A DNA stretch of 34,618 nt, from assembly GCF_001544915.2 (NCBI RefSeq), contig NZ_FCOE02000060.1, positions 1 to 34,618 of the forward strand, read 5' to 3'. The notes below the pieces were generated by a model, which saw only the letters and a list, made by a program, of their open reading frames with translations, was not told the origin of the DNA and made no database searches. Made by a program: the position numbers and the translations under genes. Shown here piece by piece: positions 1-8,861 of the stretch. The DNA is from Caballeronia pedi. Lineage in GTDB: Bacteria; Pseudomonadota; Gammaproteobacteria; Burkholderiales; Burkholderiaceae. Each line of letters opens with the position of its first letter. Position 1 is the first letter of the stretch.

Positions 1-27
1 CGTTTTGCAGCGCCGAACGGGAACGCC

Positions 28-1593
28 TTACTGCGAGAAGTCGAGCGCGTTGGTCAGATCGCCCATCTTCTGCGCGCCGTTCGATACCAGCGCGGCGTCG
101 CGCGCGGCGATGCCCGGCAGCGTCGGCAGGCTGAAGCGCTTCGTGATGAAGCGCAGGATCGACGTCGTGTCGTACTGCGTGTGATCGACGAAACCCTTCT
201 TCGCATACGGCGAGATGACGAGCGCCGGAATGCGCGTGCCCGGACCCCAGCGGTCGCCCTTCGGCGGCGCAACGTGATCCCAGAAGCCGCCGTTTTCGTC
301 ATAGGTCACGACGACGACCATGTTCTTCCACTGCGGACTCTTCTGCAGATGGGAGATCAGATCGGCGATGTGCTGGTCACCCTGCGCGACGTCCGTATAA
401 CCGGCGTGCTCGTTCAGGTTGCCCTGCGGCTTGTAGAACGCGACTTGCGGCAGCGTGCCCGCGTCGATCGCCTTGATGAATTCCGAGCCGTTCGTGCCGC
501 CATCGAGCAGATGCTGCGCGCGGTTGGCCGTGCCCGGTGCGAGGTCGGAGAAATAGTTGAACGGCTGATGGTGCGTCTGGAAATCCGGCACCACGTTGGT
601 TGCGCCATTGATGACCGAACGGTCCGCCAGCGCCGCGCCCCACGAGCCGCCGTACCACGCCCAGCTCACGCCGGCGCTGTTCAGCAGGTCGCCGATATGC
701 TGTTGCGTCTGCGGCGGCAACGTCGTGGCCTGGCTCGGGTCCGCGAGGTTCGGATCACCGCCCGTCGCCGGCTTGTTGCCGCTCGGCTGATACGGCGGCT
801 GCATCGTGTTGATCGCGAAGAAGTCGGGCGTGAGGTTGCCCGAATTCACGAACAGCCCTTGCGTGTTGCCGGTGAGCGCCGAACCCGCCGCCTTCGCGAG
901 CTTGAGCGAGACGCCGTCGGCGTTCACGGCGGAGATCGAGCTGGCGGCCACGCTCTTGTCGGCGTTCGGATAGACCGGCGTGCAGGCGCAGATCAGCCAC
1001 TGGTGGTTCAGGAACGAGCCGCCGAACGCGCCCATGAAGAAGTTGTCCGCCAGCGTGTACTGCTGCGCGATCTTGTAGAGCGGCAGCTTGTCCGGCGGCG
1101 TGTCGTAGTGGCCCATCACGAGACCGCCCGAATCGCCCCATGCGGCGAACTTGTCGTTCTTGCCGCCGTCGATCTGCATCTGGTTCTCATAGAAGCGGTG
1201 ATACAGATCGCGCGTGGTGACGTTGAGCTGCGTGTTGAAGCCATTCGGATCGTCGATCGCGAACGGTGCGTTCGGCAGGTTCGCCGTCATCGCTTCGGTG
1301 ATCGCGGGCGTCACGCCGGTCGCCGTCAGGCCGGTCCAGATCTTCGGCAGCGTGGGCAGCACGCTGCCGTCGCGGTCGAGCTGTTGCGCGCTCGCCGCCG
1401 TCACGTTCTGCAGGCCGTTCGCGCCTGGAAAATGCCCGTAGAGATTGTCGAAGCTGCGGTTTTCCGCGTAGATCACGACGACGTTCTTCACCGACGAGAT
1501 GTCGTTGTCTTGATGATCGTCGCCGCCGCATGCGTAGAGGCCGAATGCAACGGTGGCCGCGAGCGGCACCGCGCAAACGAGTTTCTTGTTCAT
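28..1593 (-). CDS. AcpA/phospholipase C-type phosphoesterase, predicted lipoprotein
   Basis: The product has 521 residues and belongs to the phosphoesterase family that includes acid phosphatase AcpA and non-haemolytic phospholipase C. These enzymes hydrolyse phosphomonoesters or phospholipid head groups outside the cytoplasm. The family's N-terminal active-site block is visible as AENRSFDNLYGHFPG (E44, N45), and the C-terminal block as YDENGGFWDHV (about 431-441). The first 22 residues form a short charged start, a hydrophobic stretch and a lipobox-like LYAC, so lipidation at Cys22 is likely. I chose the ATG at 1593, not the upstream in-frame start at 1815, because the signal peptide begins there and AGAGAG lies just upstream. 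The gene diverges from the cytochrome c peroxidase gene. The substrate (phosphomonoester or phospholipid) cannot be decided from sequence. The family call is secure. Confidence 0.88.
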   Translation of the reverse strand: MNKKLVCAVPLAATVAFGLYACGGDDHQDNDISSVKNVVVIYAENRSFDNLYGHFPGANGLQNVTAASAQQLDRDGSVLPTLPKIWTGLTATGVTPAITEAMTANLPNAPFAIDDPNGFNTQLNVTTRDLYHRFYENQMQIDGGKNDKFAAWGDSGGLVMGHYDTPPDKLPLYKIAQQYTLADNFFMGAFGGSFLNHQWLICACTPVYPNADKSVAASSISAVNADGVSLKLAKAAGSALTGNTQGLFVNSGNLTPDFFAINTMQPPYQPSGNKPATGGDPNLADPSQATTLPPQTQQHIGDLLNSAGVSWAWYGGSWGAALADRSVINGATNVVPDFQTHHQPFNYFSDLAPGTANRAQHLLDGGTNGSEFIKAIDAGTLPQVAFYKPQGNLNEHAGYTDVAQGDQHIADLISHLQKSPQWKNMVVVVTYDENGGFWDHVAPPKGDRWGPGTRIPALVISPYAKKGFVDHTQYDTTSILRFITKRFSLPTLPGIAARDAALVSNGAQKMGDLTNALDFSQ

Positions 1594-1774
1594 TGAGATT
1601 CTCTCTTGTGTTGGGGACCGGCGCATGACGCGGGCTTCGTCGTCGGAAAGCCTTTGCCGCCGGCGTGCGCAGTGTCGCAACGCAAGTTGACGCAGCCATG
1701 TAATAAGGCTTTCGTTTGCGTAATGTTTGCTTAATAAATTTCGCGCGGCGGCTCCGGCATGAACGCGTCGGTGC

Positions 1775-1792
1775 TTGTCACATGAAAGACAC
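1775..1792 (+). promoter_or_regulatory. weak PHO-box-like direct repeat between divergent genes
   Basis: TTGTCAC (1775-1781) and AAGACAC (1786-1792) lie 11 bp apart, which is the spacing of PhoB half-sites. The first half matches CTGTCAT at 5 of 7 positions and the second at only 3 of 7. The site would suit a phosphatase gene starting at 1593, but the match is poor and could be chance. Confidence 0.15.
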
Positions 1793-1840
1793 ACGTGCGA
1801 CATACGCTTCGGCATCTTTCAATTCCGATGCCCCACGTCC

Positions 1841-3184
1841 ATGTCTTCGATGCGTCCGTCGTTCGTCCTGCGCACTTTCGCGCTCACTGCGCTCATCGCA
1901 CTTTCCGCGGCGATGAGCGGCTGCGATTCCCATGCGGCGGGCACGAACGCGAGCACGCCGGCGCAGGCGCCCGCCGCGCCGCAAGCCCAATCGCGCGCGG
2001 CCGTATTCGCTCACGTGAAGCAGATGACGTCGCTCGGCGAGAAGCTGTTCTTCGATCCGTCGCTGTCGGGGTCGGGCAAGCTCGCTTGCGCGTCGTGTCA
2101 TAGCCCGAGCCACGCGTTCGGGCCGCCCAACGCGCTGTCCGTGCAACTCGGCGGCAACGACATGCATCGGCCGGGCTTTCGCGCGGTGCCTTCGCTCAGG
2201 TACCTGCAATCGGTGCCGGCGTTCACGCGCCACTTCCATGATTCCGACGACGAAGGCGATGAAAGCGTCGATGCCGGCCCGACCGGCGGCCTGACCTGGG
2301 ACGGCCGCGTCGATCACGGATCGGACCAGGCGCGCATTCCGCTGCTGTCGTCGTTCGAGATGGGCAGCACGCCCGCCAAGGTCGCAGCGGCGGTGAAGGC
2401 GTCGCCCTATGCCGACGACTTCCGCAAGGCGTTCGGCGATCATGTCTTCGACAGCGACGACCGTGCCTTCGCCTCGGTGCTGGAGTCGCTCGAAGCGTTC
2501 GAGCAGACGCCCGCGAAGTTCTATCCGTACACCAGCAAGTTCGACGCGTTTCTCGCGGGCCGCGCGAAACTCAACGACGCCGAGATGCACGGCCTCCAGC
2601 TCTTCAACGACGAGAACAAGGGCAATTGCGCGTCGTGCCACATCAGCCAGCGCGCGAAGGACGGCTCGCCGCCGCAGTTCAGCGACTTCGGCCTGATCGC
2701 GCTCGGCGTACCGCGCAACCGCGCGCTGCCGATCAATCAGAACGCGCATTTCCACGATCTCGGCGCATGCGGTCCGGAGCGGCGCGACCTGAAGGGCCAG
2801 GACGAGTACTGCGGCATCTTCCGCACGCCTTCGCTGCGTAATGTCGCTACGCGCAAGGCCTTCTTCCACAACGGCATCTATCACAAGCTGGAAGACGTGG
2901 TGCGCTTCTATGTCGAGCGCGACACCAATCCGGAGAAGTTCTATCCGGTCTCGAAGAAGGGCGTCGTCGAGAAGTTCGACGATCTGCCGAAGCGCTACTG
3001 GGCCAACATCAACACCGATCCGCCGTTCGATCGCAAGAAAGGCGACAAGCCCGCGCTCGACGAGGCCGAGATCAGGGACGTCGTCGCGTTTCTCGATACG
3101 CTCACGGACGGCTACGATCCGGCGAAGGACAAGGACGCGCAAAAGGGCACCGGCATCAACCAGATGACATCGGCGGCAAACTGA
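1841..3184 (+). CDS. di-heme cytochrome c peroxidase (CcpA/MauG family), predicted lipoprotein
   Basis: The 447-residue product carries two c-type haem motifs, CASCH at 83-87 and CASCH at 263-267, as expected for bacterial di-heme peroxidases that reduce H2O2 in the periplasm with electrons from small cytochromes. The block FRTPSLRNVATRKAFFHNG followed by LEDVVRFY is typical of the C-terminal haem domain of the family. From the chosen ATG (1841) the protein has an arginine-containing N-region, a hydrophobic core and MSGC (Cys28), which suggests a lipoprotein. An ATG at 1850 would give the same signal peptide. The longer in-frame start at 1775 would place 22 polar residues before the signal and is unlikely. 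About 60 residues separate the signal from the first haem domain, including an Ala/Pro-rich linker. A MauG-like oxidase role on a protein substrate cannot be excluded. Confidence 0.88.
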   Translation: MSSMRPSFVLRTFALTALIALSAAMSGCDSHAAGTNASTPAQAPAAPQAQSRAAVFAHVKQMTSLGEKLFFDPSLSGSGKLACASCHSPSHAFGPPNALSVQLGGNDMHRPGFRAVPSLRYLQSVPAFTRHFHDSDDEGDESVDAGPTGGLTWDGRVDHGSDQARIPLLSSFEMGSTPAKVAAAVKASPYADDFRKAFGDHVFDSDDRAFASVLESLEAFEQTPAKFYPYTSKFDAFLAGRAKLNDAEMHGLQLFNDENKGNCASCHISQRAKDGSPPQFSDFGLIALGVPRNRALPINQNAHFHDLGACGPERRDLKGQDEYCGIFRTPSLRNVATRKAFFHNGIYHKLEDVVRFYVERDTNPEKFYPVSKKGVVEKFDDLPKRYWANINTDPPFDRKKGDKPALDEAEIRDVVAFLDTLTDGYDPAKDKDAQKGTGINQMTSAAN

Positions 3185-3213
3185 GATGGCGCGGGCTGCG
3201 ACGCCCGCGCATC
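3185..3213 (+). terminator. GC-rich hairpin after the peroxidase gene
   Basis: GCGCGGGC (3189-3196) pairs perfectly with GCCCGCGC (3203-3210) across a 6-nt loop, directly after the peroxidase stop. No T-tract follows, so it may stabilise the 3' end or pause transcription and need not be a true intrinsic terminator. Confidence 0.35.
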
Positions 3214-3284
3214 ATGCTATTCTCGTTGCACCCGATGGCTGTGAGGCCACGGACGGACACACCATCGCAACGAGGAGAATCTCC

Positions 3285-3683
3285 ATGCCGATTCGAGATC
3301 GAGCGCTCGCTCACGCCTGCATCCGGACGATCGCGGCAGCCGCGCTCGTCGCCGTGAGCGCGGCCGCTTCCGCCGCCAATCTCGGCTTTCTGAACGACAC
3401 GCCGATCAGCTACATGAAGCAGCGTGATTTGCAGGCGCTCAACAGCGCCGCGCAGGTCGCGCTCAATACGAAGAAGGACGGCGAGTCGCTCGACTGGGAC
3501 AACAAGGGCACCGGCAATACGGTGCCGATCAAAGGCACGGTGACGCCGCAAAACAGCTTCGAGTCGGACGGGCTCAAGTGCCGCAAGCTCACGCTGGTCG
3601 CGGAGGCGAAAGGGCAGACGCAGACCTGGACGCCGAGTGCCTGCAAGGCGAGCGACGGCAAGTGGAAGCTCAAGAAGCAGTGA
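3285..3683 (+). CDS. small exported protein, 17-kDa surface-antigen-like domain
   Basis: The product has 132 residues. The N-terminus has basic residues, an Ala/Val-rich core and ASAAASA-AN, a good Sec signal peptide cut near residue 27. The mature part ends with a conserved-looking pattern: a Trp-containing strand (LDWDNKGTGN), SDGLKCRKL, then TWTPSACKASDGKW. This resembles the C-terminal domain of RT0821/Lpp0805-type (17-kDa) surface proteins, where two Cys and the DGxW ending recur. The start at 3285 is supported by GAGGAG about 8 nt upstream; the longer in-frame start at 3186 would put a non-signal leader first. The cellular role is unknown. The two cysteines could form a disulphide. The family assignment rests on pattern memory only. 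Confidence 0.7.
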   Translation: MPIRDRALAHACIRTIAAAALVAVSAAASAANLGFLNDTPISYMKQRDLQALNSAAQVALNTKKDGESLDWDNKGTGNTVPIKGTVTPQNSFESDGLKCRKLTLVAEAKGQTQTWTPSACKASDGKWKLKKQ

Positions 3684-3702
3684 TGAACCGGAAACGCAAT
3701 CG

Positions 3703-4152
3703 ATGACCGGCCGCGGCGTATCGTGCGGCGTGGTCATCCTGAACGCGCAGGGCGACGTGCTGCTGTGCCACGCGACCGAAACCACGCACTGGGACGTGCC
3801 CAAGGGCGCCGCCGATCCCGGCGAGAGCCCGCGCGAGGCGGCGTTGCGCGAACTCGTCGAGGAGACGGGAATCGTGCTGCCCGCCGAGCGGCTCAAGGAT
3901 CTGGGGCGCTTTGTTTATCGTCGCGACAAGGATTTGCATCTTTTCGCGGTGCGCGTGAGCGAGCAGGAAGTGCGGCTCGAAAACTGCGTGTGCGAATCGT
4001 ACTTTCCGCGCTATAGCGACGGCACGATGATCCCCGAGATGGATGCTTACCGCTGGGTCAGTCCGGCGGAAGTCGATGCGTTTGCGAGCCGCAGTCTCGC
4101 GCGGCTGTTTCAGACTACGTTATCGCTCGTGGAGCTGCATGAGACGCTGTAA
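3703..4152 (+). CDS. Nudix hydrolase
   Basis: The 149-residue product holds a complete Nudix box, G-x5-E-x7-REL-x-EE-x-G-I, at residues 35-57 (G35, E41, R49-E50, E53-E54, G56). It is therefore expected to be a Mg-dependent pyrophosphohydrolase acting on a nucleoside diphosphate linked to another group. The preceding WDVPKG is typical of the MutT/diadenosine polyphosphate hydrolase branch. The single-domain length fits the family. The ATG at 3703 starts 20 nt after the upstream stop with GGAAA as a weak ribosome site; the in-frame ATG at 3637 lies inside the preceding gene. The stop (4150-4152) directly abuts the stop of the opposite-strand binding-protein gene. The substrate cannot be predicted. 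Confidence 0.88.
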   Translation: MTGRGVSCGVVILNAQGDVLLCHATETTHWDVPKGAADPGESPREAALRELVEETGIVLPAERLKDLGRFVYRRDKDLHLFAVRVSEQEVRLENCVCESYFPRYSDGTMIPEMDAYRWVSPAEVDAFASRSLARLFQTTLSLVELHETL

Positions 4153-5124
4153 TCAATCGACCGTCCGATCATTGGGATTGGCAAAAAGCGCCTTCATCTC
4201 CGCCGACATCGGGAATTGCAGGTTCATGCCGTCGGGAGGAATCGGCCGCATGAACCAGGTGTCATAGAGCTTCGTGGCCTCGCCAGAGCGCTGCATATTG
4301 GCGATCACATCATCGACGATGCGCTTGAACACCGGGTCGCCCTTTCTCATCATGCAGCCGTACGCTTCGTTCGCAAGCGATACGCCGGTCACCACGTATT
4401 CGCCGCGCGCAGCGCCTTCCTGCGCGATCTTGCCGTAGAGCAGCGGGTCGTCCATCACGAACGCCACGGCGCGATCCGACTTGAGCGCGGCAAACGCCTC
4501 CGCGTGATCGCGCGCGCTGATGATGCGCAGATTCAGGTTCTTGTCGATGCTCATCTGCCGCAACATGCGCTCATCCGACGTGCCCGCCGTGGTCGCGACG
4601 GTCTTGTTCGCGAGGTCGGCGTAATCGCGGATGCCGGACTTCTTCTTCACGGCCATGCGGATGCCGTACTGAAAGAAGCTGTTCGAGAACGCGACGAGCG
4701 GATCGCGCTCGGCCACGTGCGCGGTCGAGCCGCATTCCAGATCGACCTGATTGTTCACGACATACGAGATGCGGTTCGCCGACGTGACCTGCACGTTCTT
4801 CACCGCGAGATTCGGCATGCTGAGGCGCTTCTTGACTTCGTCGACGACTTTCAGCGCGATGTCGTACGAGTAGCCGACCGGCTGCTGCTTCACCGTGTAC
4901 GAGAACGGCACCGACGATTCGCGCGTGCCCAGCACGATCGCGCCGTTCTCGGCGATCTTGCGAAGCGTCGCGGACGGCGGCATCTGGTCGACGGCGGCCT
5001 GCGCCGTGGCGAGCTCGGCCGCGTTGGCCGCATGCGCGCCGGCGGACGCGAGCGCGAGGCAGGCGGCGAGGGCGGCGCTTCGTTGCATCCGTGAGCGGTG
5101 CGCGAAGGAATGCGGCAGCTTCAT
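4153..5124 (-). CDS. amino-acid ABC transporter substrate-binding protein (GltI-like, family 3)
   Basis: The product has 323 residues and matches family 3 periplasmic solute-binding proteins, closest in appearance to the glutamate/aspartate binder GltI. The pattern GTRESSVPFSYT, then GYSYDIALKVV, then ANRISYVVNNQVDLECGST is the usual first-lobe signature. A signal peptide ends near AGAHA (about residue 33). The ATG at 5124 is preceded by GAGGACA. The gene stands alone: no permease or ATPase gene adjoins it, so it probably works with a transporter encoded elsewhere. It runs convergent with the Nudix gene, with no base between the two stop codons. It is 56 nt downstream of glnS and may receive read-through from it. 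The family call is firm, and glutamate or aspartate as ligand is inferred. Confidence 0.85.
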   Translation of the reverse strand: MKLPHSFAHRSRMQRSAALAACLALASAGAHAANAAELATAQAAVDQMPPSATLRKIAENGAIVLGTRESSVPFSYTVKQQPVGYSYDIALKVVDEVKKRLSMPNLAVKNVQVTSANRISYVVNNQVDLECGSTAHVAERDPLVAFSNSFFQYGIRMAVKKKSGIRDYADLANKTVATTAGTSDERMLRQMSIDKNLNLRIISARDHAEAFAALKSDRAVAFVMDDPLLYGKIAQEGAARGEYVVTGVSLANEAYGCMMRKGDPVFKRIVDDVIANMQRSGEATKLYDTWFMRPIPPDGMNLQFPMSAEMKALFANPNDRTVD

Positions 5125-5180
5125 GAATGTCCTCGATAGAAGCGCGATCGACTGCCGCGCCGCGTACCAGATGCGATGTC

Positions 5181-6890
<1,710 letters not shown>

Positions 6891-6999
6891 GCGAAAGAGA
6901 GTGCCAGCGGATGCGCTCGCGCGCGTGAAACGGTTCGGGAAGCGTTCCTCGAGACCGGTGCGGCTCGGAACGCGTGCGAATGACTTGAATATTGGGTCG

Positions 7000-7005
7000 A
7001 TTCTA
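7000..7005 (-). promoter_or_regulatory. possible -10 element for glnS
   Basis: On the minus strand TAGAAT reads at 7005-7000, about 110 nt upstream of the glnS start. No good -35 is seen at 16-18 bp, so this is only a candidate. Apart from this and the promoter at 7143-7172, I see no gene in the 329-base gap 6891-7219. Confidence 0.25.
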
Positions 7006-7142
7006 CCTTACGCAACCATCGGAGGCAGGCCGAGAGGGCGTTCGTCGCGCGATTCGCACAGTCGGCTCGTTTCGCGAGTTCCGTTACACGGATTACGCGC
7101 GGCAACGCGCTTCGTAACCGCCGTAACGGGACGTAAATCGCG

Positions 7143-7172
7143 TTGAAAGGCTCGGGTCCGCAATTTTAAGAT
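7143..7172 (+). promoter_or_regulatory. sigma70-type promoter for the small lipoprotein gene
   Basis: TTGAAA (7143-7148), an 18-nt spacer and TAAGAT (7167-7172) make a plausible sigma70 promoter. Transcription would start near 7179, about 40 nt before the ATG at 7220. Confidence 0.5.
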
Positions 7173-7219
7173 CGGCTCGCCTGCATCGACATCACAACGA
7201 CAATACAAGGAAGCCCATC

Positions 7220-7432
7220 ATGAAGAAGATCGTCATCACGACGCTCAAGTTCGCCGCCGCAGCCGCGCTCGTGTCGAGCCTCGCAGCCTGCGCGAACGTC
7301 TCGCGCCAGCAGGCGCACGCCGGCGTCGGCGCGGCCGCGGGCGGCGCGCTCGGCTATCTGGTCACGGGCGGGCCGATCGGCACCGTCGCGGGCGCGGCGG
7401 CGGGCGGGCTGATCGGCGCCGGCGTCCGTTGA
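7220..7432 (+). CDS. glycine-zipper lipoprotein, OsmB/17-kDa-like
   Basis: The product is only 70 residues. A lysine-rich start, a hydrophobic stretch and LAAC give a clear lipobox with lipidation at Cys24. The mature part is a glycine zipper (GVGAAAGGALGYL, then GTVAGAAAGGLIGAG), a GxxxG-rich hairpin that may insert into or pack against the membrane. Such small lipoproteins are often envelope-stress or osmotically induced in proteobacteria; induction here is not shown. The ATG at 7220 has AAGGAAG about 7 nt upstream and its own promoter. The stop lies 7 nt from the convergent CoA-transferase stop. The specific function is unknown. Confidence 0.82.
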   Translation: MKKIVITTLKFAAAAALVSSLAACANVSRQQAHAGVGAAAGGALGYLVTGGPIGTVAGAAAGGLIGAGVR

Positions 7433-7439
7433 TATCCGC

Positions 7440-8660
7440 TCAGATGGCCTTCGACGCCCGCAAACGCGCGATTTTCGCGTCGTCGTAGCCGAGCACGTCG
7501 GCGAGCACGCTCGACGTGTGCTCGCCCAATAGCGGCGGATGCGTGCGCGCTTCGGGCGGCGTCGCGCTCATCTTGATCGGGCTCGCGACGAGCTTCACGG
7601 CGCCGGCCGTCGGATGCGGCAACTCGATCTGCATCTTGCGCGCGAGCACCTGCGGATCCTCGAAGACTTCGCCGAGATCGTTGATCGGGCCGCACGGCAC
7701 GCCGGCGGCTTCGAGTTCCGCGATCCATTCGTGCTTGCCTTTCAGCCGTACCATGTCCGCGAGGATCGGCACGAGCATGTCGCGGTTGCGCACGCGCGAC
7801 GGGTTCGCCGCAAAGCGCGCATCGTCCGCGAGTTCCGCGCGTCCGCCCACTTCCACGAACTTGCGGAACTGCCCGTCGTTGCCCACCGCGACGATGATCC
7901 AGCCATCGCTCGTCTGGAAGGTCTGATACGGCACGATGTTCGGATGCGCGTTACCCCAGCGCACCGGCGGCTTGCCGCTCGCGAGGAAATTGGTGTTCAT
8001 GTTGGCGAGCATCGCGACCTGCACATCCAGCAGCGCCATGTCGATGTACTGCCCTTCGCCCGTGCGGTCGCGGTGCGCGAGCGCCGTGAGCACGCCGATG
8101 GTCGCGTACATGCCGGTCATCAGGTCCGCGATCGCCACGCCCGCCTTCTGCGGGCCGCCGCCGGGCTGGCCGTCGCGCTCGCCGGTGATGCTCATGAAGC
8201 CGCCGATACCCTGCACGATGAAGTCGTAACCCGCGCGCTGCGCATACGGCCCCGTCTGCCCGAAACCGGTGACCGAGCAATAGACGAGGTCCGGCTTCAC
8301 CGCCTTCAGCGATTCATAGTCGAGCCCGTATTTCTTCAGTTGCCCGGCCTTGTAGTTTTCCAGCACGACATCGCTTTGCGCGGCCAGCTCGCGCACGATC
8401 TGCTGGCCTTCCGGCGTGGCGATATCCACCGTCACGGAACGCTTGTTGCGGTTCGCCGCGAGATAGTACGCGGCCTCGTGCGTGTCCTCGCCGGCGGGCG
8501 TTTTCAGATAGGGCGGGCCCCAGTGGCGCGTGTCGTCGCCGGTTTCGGGCCGCTCGATCTTGATGACGTCCGCGCCGAAATCGGCGAGGGTCTGCGCGCA
8601 CCACGGTCCCGCCAGCACGCGGGTCAGGTCCAGCACGCGGATATGGCTCAAGGCTCCCAT
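7440..8660 (-). CDS. CaiB/BaiF (class III) CoA-transferase
   Basis: The 406-residue product belongs to the family III CoA-transferases, which move CoA between carboxylic acids through an aspartyl-CoA thioester. The N-terminus HIRVLDLTRVLAGPW and ADFGADVIKIERP are the family hallmark. ADLMTGMYA carries the likely catalytic Asp (about D179), by comparison with formyl-CoA transferase. The ATG at 8660 is chosen because the conserved domain begins at once; an upstream in-frame start at 8780 would add about 40 basic residues with no homology. The gene diverges from alaS and has no catabolic partner beside it, so donor and acceptor acids cannot be named. It may be a succinyl-CoA- or glutarate-type transferase. 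Confidence 0.9.
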   Translation of the reverse strand: MGALSHIRVLDLTRVLAGPWCAQTLADFGADVIKIERPETGDDTRHWGPPYLKTPAGEDTHEAAYYLAANRNKRSVTVDIATPEGQQIVRELAAQSDVVLENYKAGQLKKYGLDYESLKAVKPDLVYCSVTGFGQTGPYAQRAGYDFIVQGIGGFMSITGERDGQPGGGPQKAGVAIADLMTGMYATIGVLTALAHRDRTGEGQYIDMALLDVQVAMLANMNTNFLASGKPPVRWGNAHPNIVPYQTFQTSDGWIIVAVGNDGQFRKFVEVGGRAELADDARFAANPSRVRNRDMLVPILADMVRLKGKHEWIAELEAAGVPCGPINDLGEVFEDPQVLARKMQIELPHPTAGAVKLVASPIKMSATPPEARTHPPLLGEHTSSVLADVLGYDDAKIARLRASKAI

Positions 8661-8768
8661 TCGTCGGTTCGCTCGCTCAAATTGTCTCCGGACTGCGAAT
8701 GTCGCACAGAACCGCCGCGCGCGCGATAGCGGACAAGCTGCACGCCCGGCCGCACGCGGCGAATCCCG

Positions 8769-8774
8769 TATAAT
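8769..8774 (+). promoter_or_regulatory. -10 element of alaS promoter
   Basis: A perfect TATAAT lies 87 nt upstream of the alaS ATG. The -35 position (CCGGCC) does not resemble TTGACA, so the promoter would depend on the -10 or on an activator. Confidence 0.45.
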
Positions 8775-8861
8775 CGACAATCACCCTTGCCACGCCGGCC
8801 CAGACTCGTCGCGAGCCGCCCGCGGGTACCATCAAAGAACCGAAGACACGCCCCGTACGCC

